In this document: one piece after another, positions 7,871 to 14,702 of the stretch | Numbering within the stretch: position 1 is the first letter of the stretch | Layout of the letters: every line of letters starts with the position of its first letter | NCBI RefSeq assembly: GCF_000716435.1 | Contig: NZ_JNWO01000001.1 | Location: forward strand, 682,001-746,000 | Length of the DNA stretch: 64,000 nt | Direction: 5' to 3' | Source: Streptomyces xylophagus | Lineage (GTDB): Bacteria > Actinomycetota > Actinomycetes > Streptomycetales > Streptomycetaceae | Program-made: the position numbers and the translations under genes | The notes under the pieces: generated by a model | The model's database searches: none | What the model was told of the DNA's origin: nothing | Seen by the model: only the letters and a program-made list of their open reading frames with translations

Positions 7871-8721
7871 TTGGCCTCCTGGAGCGTCCACGCGTGTGCG
7901 TTCCGCCGGGCGAAGTCCTGGAAGGTGGTCGGCTGCCTGCCCGTGACCTTCTCGATGTCGCCGTTCGGCCGGGAACCGTTGCCCGAGATGATGGTCCCTG
8001 TCAGCCAGCGGAGCATCACGGCGTAGTCGGCGGGTACGAAGCCGGCTGCGACCGCACCGCCGACCCATGCCTCAGGGTCGATGTCGTTGCGGGTGACGGA
8101 TTCTCCGGTCACCTCGGCGATGACGTCGGCGACCTCACTGACTGTGAGCGACTGGGGGCCGGTCGGCGCATACTCCGCGCCGGCATGGGCGTCAGGTTCG
8201 ACCAGCGTCTCCACCGCGACCGCGGCGATGTCCGCGGCATCGACGAAGGCCTCCGCACCGCCGCGGGTCGGTAGCGTGATGGCACCTTCGACGACCGGCA
8301 CGTGTTCGTCCACGAAGTTCTGCATCACCCATGCGGGACGAAGGATGGAGTAGGTGAGGGCTCCTCGGCGGGCCAGGTCGAGTTCGACGGCCCGGATGTC
8401 GACCTCCGGCGGTGCCTGGTCGCTGCCGTAGGTACTGAGGTACGTAACGTGCCGCACCCCCGCTCCCGCGGCGAGATCGAGGAAGTCGGACACCAGGCCG
8501 GCGTATGTGACCCGCATGACGGGTGTAACGAGGTACACGCGGTCGACGCCGTCCAGGGCGCGGGCATGCGTAGTCGGGTCGTCCCAGTCGAACACTACGT
8601 CGGCGCCGTGTCGCGAGGCCGTGCGCGCCTTCAGGCCCCGCCCGATGAGTTTCCGCGCCACCAGCGATCCGGTTCGACCGGTACCACCGAGCACAAGTGT
8701 CGTCTGCCGTGAATCAGTCAT
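7867..8721 (-). CDS. NmrA-like NAD(P)-binding oxidoreductase
   Basis: The protein is 284 residues long from ATG 8721. It opens with LVLGGTGRTGSLVARKL, the glycine-rich nucleotide loop of atypical short-chain dehydrogenases, followed by a VYLVTPV strand, HVTYLSTYGSD in place of the usual Tyr-x3-Lys, and an SILRPAWVMQNF segment. This is the NmrA/quinone-reductase-2 group, which senses or reduces with NAD(P). It is coupled by GTGA to the SnoaL-like gene and divergent from an AraC regulator, a common pairing in which the AraC protein controls the oxidoreductase. The in-frame ATG further upstream would read into the intergenic inverted repeat. Confidence 0.85.
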   Translation of the reverse strand: MTDSRQTTLVLGGTGRTGSLVARKLIGRGLKARTASRHGADVVFDWDDPTTHARALDGVDRVYLVTPVMRVTYAGLVSDFLDLAAGAGVRHVTYLSTYGSDQAPPEVDIRAVELDLARRGALTYSILRPAWVMQNFVDEHVPVVEGAITLPTRGGAEAFVDAADIAAVAVETLVEPDAHAGAEYAPTGPQSLTVSEVADVIAEVTGESVTRNDIDPEAWVGGAVAAGFVPADYAVMLRWLTGTIISGNGSRPNGDIEKVTGRQPTTFQDFARRNAHAWTLQEAK

Positions 8722-8740
8722 GACTTCATGGTGAGACCGG

Positions 8741-8775
8741 GAAGTGAGCGAATCAATGCGTGATCCTCTCACTTC
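8741..8775. promoter_or_regulatory. Inverted repeat in a divergent promoter
   Basis: GAAGTGAG at 8741-8748 and CTCACTTC at 8768-8775 are perfect inverted 8-mers 19 bp apart. They lie between the divergent NmrA-like and AraC genes and are a plausible operator for the AraC regulator. Confidence 0.4.
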
Positions 8776-8833
8776 TTTGTTTCATACGCTCGGAAAGTTG
8801 ACTGCTGCGATTGTCTGGCTCAACACTTGGCGC

Positions 8834-9778
8834 ATGGACCTTTTGCACGACCACCTCGCGAGAGCGCGCGCCTCGGGCGCTGTTTTCGCTCGAACGGTGG
8901 CCACGCCTCCCTGGGGGCTGCGGCTGGGGGGCTCCATCCAGCTGGCGGTGCACGCCGTCGTACGGGGGCGGGGGTGGCTGTGGTTCGACGACGACTCCCA
9001 GAGTCCGATGGAGCTCGCTCCGGGCGACGTGACGCTTGTCCGCGGGGGACCCGATCACTACATCGGCCATGAACCCGGCGCCGACTGGCTCGAACCGGAG
9101 GAGTTCCGGGCTCATCACGAACACGACGAACGCTCGGACGACCCACGGGCCACGGTGTTCCTGTGCGGCGCCTACCGGTTCTCGGGGGACATCGGCAGCG
9201 GCCTGCTCGAATCACTGCCCCAGGTGCTGCCGCTCTCGGCAGCCGTCGGCGATCCCCTGCGCGACGTGATCAGCCTGCTGTCCCGAGAGCTGGCCTCCCC
9301 TGAGCCAGGTCAACCCACTGTGCTGGACCGACTCCTCGACATACTTCTGGTTCTTGCCATCCGTACCAGTTTCCGCCAGAGCACCACCGCACCTCGCTGG
9401 TACCGGGCGTCGGCGGATCCCCGGCTGAACGCAGCCTTGCAAGCCATGCACGAGAATGCCGGGCACCCGTGGTCGGTCCCCGAACTCGCGGAGATCAGCG
9501 GACTGTCCCGGGCAGCCTTCGCGCGAACCTTCCGAGACGCGCTTGGCCAGACCCCGATGCAGTACCTGACCGACTGGCGAATGGCCCTGGCCCGCGACTA
9601 CTTGCGCAACGGCGAGCTGGGCCTGGCGAAAATCGCCGACGTCATCGGCTACGGCTCGCCCTACGCGTTCGCCGCAGCCTTCCGGCGCCATCACGGAGAC
9701 CCGCCGGGAGCATGGCGGCAACGGGAGTCGACCCGTGCCGGCAGTCCGGTGGCCGGCGACGGCGTCCACCTCCGCTGA
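8834..9778 (+). CDS. AraC-family transcriptional regulator with cupin sensor domain
   Basis: The 314-residue protein has an N-terminal cupin-type domain (residues about 15-110, with LRLGGSIQLAVHAVVRGRGWLWF and LAPGDVTLVRGGPDHY). Two AraC helix-turn-helix motifs are at the C-terminus (HPWSVPELAEISGLSRAAFARTF and LAKIADVIGYGSPYAFAAAFRR). This arrangement matches the cupin_6/HTH_18 group. I chose ATG 8834 because the cupin domain begins soon after it; upstream in-frame codons overlap the inverted repeat. It is divergent from the NmrA-like/SnoaL-like pair and probably regulates it. Confidence 0.9.
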   Translation: MDLLHDHLARARASGAVFARTVATPPWGLRLGGSIQLAVHAVVRGRGWLWFDDDSQSPMELAPGDVTLVRGGPDHYIGHEPGADWLEPEEFRAHHEHDERSDDPRATVFLCGAYRFSGDIGSGLLESLPQVLPLSAAVGDPLRDVISLLSRELASPEPGQPTVLDRLLDILLVLAIRTSFRQSTTAPRWYRASADPRLNAALQAMHENAGHPWSVPELAEISGLSRAAFARTFRDALGQTPMQYLTDWRMALARDYLRNGELGLAKIADVIGYGSPYAFAAAFRRHHGDPPGAWRQRESTRAGSPVAGDGVHLR

Positions 9779-9879
9779 CACCCGCACGCCTCAGCCGCAC
9801 CGGTCGTATCGGGCGTCACCACACATCCGACCGCCACGACCACCGGCACGACCAACCTGGGCGGTCACAGCATTGGCCT

Positions 9880-10240
9880 CGGTCTTCACGGACATCGGCG
9901 CGCGCCGTGCTGAGTGCCGCCAGGGCTTCGTCTCCCGCTGTGGCGAGGGTGCCCGCGAGGCGAGAGCCGGTCGGGTTGGAGGCCACCGGCCCGGACATCG
10001 ATGGCTTGGCTCGTAGCAGGCCCAGATCCGCCAGGCAGTCCCGCCCGGCGCGACCGCGAGCGCCACATCCGGCAGGGCCTTGCCGGGATCATGCGCCGCC
10101 CGAGGCTTGCGCCACGGCGTCGGCGCAGCCGATATCGACCGATCCAGGCCGGTCCTGCGGATCGTCCCCACCGGCAGTCCGCCGCCGACCTCGGATCCGC
10201 CCTGGGAACACACATCGGCGACGTCGACCAAGGTGATCCC
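9880..10240 (-). pseudogene. IS1380-family transposase N-terminal remnant
   Basis: Minus-strand frames carry the start of an IS1380-type transposase: HDPGKALPDVALAVA, then after a frame change near 10050 GGDCLADLGLLRAKP, SGPVASNPTGSRLAGTLA and AALSTARADVRE. That run matches the family pattern DVA-x-GGDCLADL followed by GPVAS-x-PT. The frame change and the absence of any catalytic C-terminal region mark it as dead. The edges are approximate. Confidence 0.65.
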
Positions 10241-10309
10241 GTGACCAGGTGGGGTGCCCGTATCTCCCGAAGCCATGGATGCGCGGCACATGACCAAACC
10301 CGATCACAA

Positions 10310-10321
10310 CGAACATGTTCG
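10310..10321. promoter_or_regulatory. TetR operator palindrome, copy 1
   Basis: CGAACATGTTCG is a perfect 12-bp palindrome that ends 13 bp before the TetR start, with a TATGCT -10-like hexamer just after it (10323-10328). The same 17 bases (AACGAACATGTTCGCTA) recur upstream of the MFS transporter. Confidence 0.7.
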
Positions 10322-10334
10322 CTATGCTGCAGGC

Positions 10335-11018
10335 ATGATCCACCGAAGCCCCGCCCCCCGCAGTCGCCGCGAGCGGCCGGCCAAGCCCGCCTTGACCTAC
10401 GAGGGCATCGTCGCCACCGCCGTCGCTCTGATGCGGGCCGAGGGGCTCCAGCGCGTCACCATGCGCCGACTGGCTCAGGAACTCGACACTGGTCCTGCCT
10501 CGCTGTACGTGTACGTGGCCAACACCGCGGAGTTGCACGCGGCGATCCTGGAGGAGTTGCTGGGCTCGGTCGACCTCGGCGCGGTACGGACGGGCGGCGA
10601 CTGGCGTGAGCGGCTCGCAGCGGTCCTCGGCTCCTACACCAGGGTTCTGTTCGAACATCCCAGCCTCGCCCATTCCGCTCTGGTGACGCGTCCCTCGGGC
10701 CCGAACTACCTCGCGCTGGTCGAGGCGGTCCTGGAACTCCTGCACGAGGGGCAGGTTCCCGACGCGCAGGCGGCCTGGGGCGTGGACGTGCTCTTGCAGG
10801 TGGCCACCTCCACTGCGGCCGAGCACTCCGCCCGGGGCCAGGATGCCGCCGCCCGCGAACAGGACAATGCGCTGGTAGCCGCGCTGAGGGAAGCCACTGC
10901 GCAGACGTATCCGCGTATCGCAGCACTCGGCACGGACCTGATCTCCGGGACCCCGGACCAGCGTCTGGCCTGGATCTTCCGCGCGGTCATCAACGGCGCG
11001 AAGGACACCCCGCGGTAG
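10335..11018 (+). CDS. TetR-family repressor with TetR_C_1-type ligand domain
   Basis: The 227-residue protein has a basic N-terminus, then the helix-turn-helix (ALTYEGIVATAVALMRAEGLQRVTMRRLAQELDTGPASLYVYVAN) at residues about 17-62. The C-terminal half (LAHSALVTRPSGPNYLALVEAVLELL) is of the type found in the tetracycline repressor itself. The palindrome CGAACATGTTCG just before its ATG at 10335 is repeated upstream of the MFS efflux gene at 11935. I infer autorepression and control of the efflux/monooxygenase operon, with induction by the exported drug. Confidence 0.88.
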   Translation: MIHRSPAPRSRRERPAKPALTYEGIVATAVALMRAEGLQRVTMRRLAQELDTGPASLYVYVANTAELHAAILEELLGSVDLGAVRTGGDWRERLAAVLGSYTRVLFEHPSLAHSALVTRPSGPNYLALVEAVLELLHEGQVPDAQAAWGVDVLLQVATSTAAEHSARGQDAAAREQDNALVAALREATAQTYPRIAALGTDLISGTPDQRLAWIFRAVINGAKDTPR

Positions 11019-11195
11019 GCGCGCCAGAGTCCTCCCGCGCCCACGCGCCCCACCGGCCTGGTGGCCGGGCTGACCGGTGGCCGACACGATCCGGAGGTGG
11101 TGCCGGCGAGCGATCGGCCGGCCGAGTCGGTGAACTGGGACACCATCTCGTTCCTGAACCTCACGGTGTGCACGTTGGCCGCCGAGCGTGCCGAT

Positions 11196-11824
11196 ATGCC
11201 TGAAGCATCCGCACATGTACCCAAAAGCCAGCGTGACAGGCCGGCCAAAGCCCCCCTCAGCCGAGAGGTCATCGTCCAGACCGGACTCGACCTGCTCGAG
11301 GCGGGGGCCCGGCGAACCTGAGCCTGCGCAAGATCGCCACAGCCCTGGACACCGGCTCGGCCTCGCTCTACGTCTATGTACAGAACCTGCATCATCTCCA
11401 CGCCCTCATGCTGGACAGGGCCCTCGCCGAGATTGCCGCACCGGTCACGGACCAAGCCCCGTTCGAGCGGGTCAAGTCGGTTCTGGAGTCCATTCTGCGC
11501 GTCCTGCTCGCACGCAGAGGACTGGCTCAGATCGCCGCGGCAACGATGCCCGAGGGCGAGAGCTGGATGCGGCTGAACGAAACTCTCCTCGACGGACTGA
11601 TCGAGGCGGGCGTGCCGCCCGAGCGCGCCTATGCGGCGGCCCCCGAAGAGGCCTACCCGCGCCTGACCGAACACCACGATCTGATCTTCGACGGCCCGGG
11701 ACCTCGCCGACTCGCCTGGTTCCTGGAGGTCCTGCTCAACGGCATCGCCCACACTCGGCTGCCGGCTCAGCCCGCCTCGGCCGACCGTGAAGCGCGGCAG
11801 CCTTCCCCGGACATGTCCCCGTAG
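11196..11824 (+). pseudogene. Second TetR-family regulator, frameshifted
   Basis: Frame 1 from ATG 11196 reads RDRPAKAPLSREVIVQTGLDLLEAG and then hits TGA near 11321. If one G is added to the run of five Gs at about 11302-11306, the reading continues as NLSLRKIATALDTGSASLYVYVQN, LMLDRALAEIA and on to the stop at 11824. That is a complete TetR protein very like its neighbour at 10335, including the TetR_C_1-style tail with GPGPRRLAWFLEVLLNG. It is either a real one-base deletion or a sequencing error in a homopolymer. If intact, it would be a second regulator of the same efflux operon. Confidence 0.75.
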
Positions 11825-11853
11825 ACCCCGGGAGGTTGGACCCGGAGTGCAAC

Positions 11854-11901
11854 GAACTAGTTCCTGGCGAACTTGTTTGTAACGAACATGTTCGCTACGC
11901 T
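11854..11901 (+). promoter_or_regulatory. Promoter of the efflux operon with embedded TetR operators
   Basis: TTGTTT (11873-11878) and TACGCT (11896-11901) are separated by exactly 17 bp, like a housekeeping -35/-10 promoter. The spacer contains CGAACATGTTCG (11883-11894), identical to the palindrome before the TetR gene at 10335. A further palindrome, GAACTAGTTC, is at 11854-11863, centred 30 bp upstream. Repressor bound in the spacer would block RNA polymerase directly. Confidence 0.7.
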
Positions 11902-11934
11902 CGGGATGTTCCAGCCACTCGAAAGGAGTCCGCC

Positions 11935-13461
11935 ATGGCATCCACCACACCTGCACCCGCGTCCGAGCCCGTCGTGCCGAAGAACATCCGCTGGGTTCTG
12001 CTCGGAATCCTGCTGGCCATGCTGCTCTCGATGCTCGACGGCCTGATCGTCGGGACCGCGATGCCCACGGTTGTCGCCGACATCGGCGGGCTGAACCACA
12101 TCGCCTGGGTAGTGACCGCCTACACCCTCACTACCGCGTGCTCCACCCCGGTCTGGGGCAAGCTCGGCGACCTGTTCAACCGCAAGTTCATGTTCCTCGG
12201 CTCGATCGTGGTGTTCATCGTCGGCTCGGCCCTGTCCGGGCAGGCCTCGTCGATGGGCGAACTGATCGGCTTCCGCGCCCTGCAGGGCATCGGCGCGGGC
12301 GGAATGATGGCCGGGGCCTTCGCCTTCATCGGCGTGCTGCTCCCTCCGCGTGAGCGCGGCAAGTACCAGGGCATGGTGGCCATCGTCCAAGCCTTCGGCA
12401 CCATCGCCGGTCCGCTCATGGGCGGCTTCATCACCACCCACCTCGGCTGGCGCTGGGCCTTCTACGTCAACATCCCCATCGGCCTGCTAGCCATCGCCTG
12501 GTGCTGGCTGCTGCTGCGCGTGCCGCCCGCTCGCCGCGGCAAGGTCGTCATCGACTGGCCGGGCATCGCGCTCATGACCGCGATGATCAGCGCCCTGGTG
12601 ATGGCCGCGACCTGGGCGGGCAGCACCTACGCCTGGGGCTCCTGGCAGATCCTCGGCCTCGCGGGCGTGGTCGTCGTCCTGCTGATCGCCTTCGTCGCCG
12701 CCGAGCAGCGCGCCGCCGAACCGCTGCTCCCGCTGCGGATCTTCACAGGACACCGCAACTTCCCGATCGCCGCCGTCCTCCTCACCGTCGCCGGCGTGGC
12801 CATGTTCGGAGGCACGCTCTACCTGCCGCTCTACCAGCAGACCGTGCAGGGCGCCTCGGCACAGAACTCCGGCCTGCTGCTGTTGCCGATGATGGCCGGC
12901 ACCGTCGCGGCATCGATGACCGCGGGCAAAGTGATGTCGAAGACCGGCAGGTACAAGATCTTCCCGATCGTGGGGTCGGCGTCACTCGCCATCGGCATGG
13001 GGCTGCTCTCCACCATGGACACCACCACATCCCGCGCCACGACCAGCGTCTTCATGTTCCTGGTCGGCATCGGCACCGGCTTCAGTATCCAGATGGCCAA
13101 CACCATCGCCCAGAACAGCGTGGAACTGCGCGACATGGGCGCGGCCTCCGCGGCCACCAGCCTCTTCCGCACCCTCGGCGGCTCCCTCGGTGTCGCGGTC
13201 TTCGGCTCCCTGTTCACCCGAGCCACCGAGGGCCACGCGGCCACCGCGGGAGAGAGCTCGGCCGCACACGGCGCGTCGCAGGCCGCCCAGGACGCCTATC
13301 TGCACGCAGTCACCCATGGCATCCAGCAGATCTTCCTGGTCGGTGCCCTGTGCGCCGCAGCGGCCTTCCTCGCCGCCGTCTTCATCCAGGAAGTGCCCCT
13401 GCGCAAGCCGCCCACAGGCAGCCAGAACACGTCGAAAGAACCGGCCCCGGCCACCTCGTGA
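11935..13461 (+). CDS. MFS drug efflux transporter, DHA2 (14-TMS, EmrB/QacA) family
   Basis: The 508-residue integral membrane protein has about 14 hydrophobic segments. The family motifs are present: MLDGLIVGTAMPTV in helix 1, the loop motif GKLGDLFNRK after helix 2, and GPLMGGFI with W-R-W-x-F-Y-V-N-I-P-I-G. These mark drug:proton antiporters of the DHA2 group. AAAGGAG precedes ATG 11935. Its promoter has two TetR-like operators and it is followed closely by a TetX-like monooxygenase, so the unit looks like a regulated export-plus-modification resistance cassette. The substrate is unknown. Confidence 0.92.
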   Translation: MASTTPAPASEPVVPKNIRWVLLGILLAMLLSMLDGLIVGTAMPTVVADIGGLNHIAWVVTAYTLTTACSTPVWGKLGDLFNRKFMFLGSIVVFIVGSALSGQASSMGELIGFRALQGIGAGGMMAGAFAFIGVLLPPRERGKYQGMVAIVQAFGTIAGPLMGGFITTHLGWRWAFYVNIPIGLLAIAWCWLLLRVPPARRGKVVIDWPGIALMTAMISALVMAATWAGSTYAWGSWQILGLAGVVVVLLIAFVAAEQRAAEPLLPLRIFTGHRNFPIAAVLLTVAGVAMFGGTLYLPLYQQTVQGASAQNSGLLLLPMMAGTVAASMTAGKVMSKTGRYKIFPIVGSASLAIGMGLLSTMDTTTSRATTSVFMFLVGIGTGFSIQMANTIAQNSVELRDMGAASAATSLFRTLGGSLGVAVFGSLFTRATEGHAATAGESSAAHGASQAAQDAYLHAVTHGIQQIFLVGALCAAAAFLAAVFIQEVPLRKPPTGSQNTSKEPAPATS

Positions 13462-13537
13462 GACCAGTCGGACCACAGGCACGCGGCACGCGGCCGGCCG
13501 CCGGGCCAGAACGTGCCAGTGCGTAAAGGAGATCACC

Positions 13538-14683
13538 ATGAACACCCACCACCCCATCCTCATCGTCGGCGCCGGGCTCGGCGGCCTCACCCTCGCGCGC
13601 GTCCTGCACGTTCACGGCATCCAGGCCGCCGTCTTCGACCTCGAGACCGACCGCTACGCCCGCACACAGGGCGGCATGCTCGACATCCACACCGAGAACG
13701 GCCAGGTGGCGCTGCACCACGCCGGACTGATCGACGCCTTCCGTGCCCTGGTGCATTCCGGCGGGGAAAGCAGCCGGGTCCTGGACAAGCACGCCACCGT
13801 GCACTGGGACGAGGTCGACGACGGCACCGGCGACCGCCCCGAGGTCGACCGCGGACAGTTGCGCGACCTGCTGCTCGACTCGCTGCCCGAAGGGACCGTG
13901 CACTGGGGCCGACAGGTCACTGCGGCCGCACCGCTGGGCGGTGGCCGACACGAAGTGACCTTCGCCGACGGCGCCACCCTCACCACCGACCTGCTGATCG
14001 GCGCGGACGGAGCCTGGTCCCGGATTCGCCCACTGGTCTCCGCCGCCCGGCCTGCCTACAGCGGCCTCTCGTTCGTCGAGGCCGACCTGCTCGACGCCGA
14101 TGTCCGCCACCCGAAAGAGGCCGCCATCGTCGGCAGCGGCATCCTTTTCGCGCTCGCAGACGGCAAGGGCCTCCTCGGCCACCGCACGACCAGCGGCAAA
14201 CTCCACATCTACAGCGCCCTCCGAGCCCCCGAGGACTGGCTCGACGCGATCGACTTCAGTGACATCGACGCCTCGAAGGCCAAGGTGCTTGCCGAGTTCG
14301 AAGACTGGGACCAGAGCCTGACGGCGCTGGTGGCCAACGCGGACGGTCCTCTGGTGCCCCGCAGGATCAACGCACTGCCGGTCGGCCACCGCTGGGACCG
14401 CGTCCCGGGCGTGACGCTCCTGGGCGACGCCGCCCATGTGATGTCGCCGTTCGCGGGAGAAGGAGCCAACCTCGCCATGCTCGACGGCGCGCTCCTCGGC
14501 CAGTCGATCGCCGAGCACCCGGGCGAGACCGAGTCGGCCCTTGCCGCTTACGAAGAGGAGCTCTTCCCGCGCAGCGCCGCCAAGGCACAGGAGTCCGTCG
14601 ACGGCATCGAACTCTGCTTCGGCGAGAACGCGGTCAATCGGCTCGTCGAGATGTTCAGTGCCACACCGCCGGACAACACCTGA
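13538..14683 (+). CDS. FAD-dependent monooxygenase, TetX-like
   Basis: The 381-residue protein has the flavin loop ILIVGAGLGGLTLARVL (residues about 7-23), a GGMLDIHTENGQVALHHAGL segment aligning in order with the TetX motif GGTLDLHKGSGQEAM, DLLIGADGAWSRIR in the middle, and LLGDAAHVMSPFAGEGANLAMLD as the second FAD motif. The gene order downstream of a TetR-controlled MFS pump supports a role in inactivating a drug or tailoring an aromatic product. AAAGGAG is well placed before the ATG. Similarity to TetX is from memory of that family; whether tetracyclines are substrates is untested. Confidence 0.85.
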   Translation: MNTHHPILIVGAGLGGLTLARVLHVHGIQAAVFDLETDRYARTQGGMLDIHTENGQVALHHAGLIDAFRALVHSGGESSRVLDKHATVHWDEVDDGTGDRPEVDRGQLRDLLLDSLPEGTVHWGRQVTAAAPLGGGRHEVTFADGATLTTDLLIGADGAWSRIRPLVSAARPAYSGLSFVEADLLDADVRHPKEAAIVGSGILFALADGKGLLGHRTTSGKLHIYSALRAPEDWLDAIDFSDIDASKAKVLAEFEDWDQSLTALVANADGPLVPRRINALPVGHRWDRVPGVTLLGDAAHVMSPFAGEGANLAMLDGALLGQSIAEHPGETESALAAYEEELFPRSAAKAQESVDGIELCFGENAVNRLVEMFSATPPDNT

Positions 14684-14702
14684 CCGCGGCTACCGCACGG
14701 GC

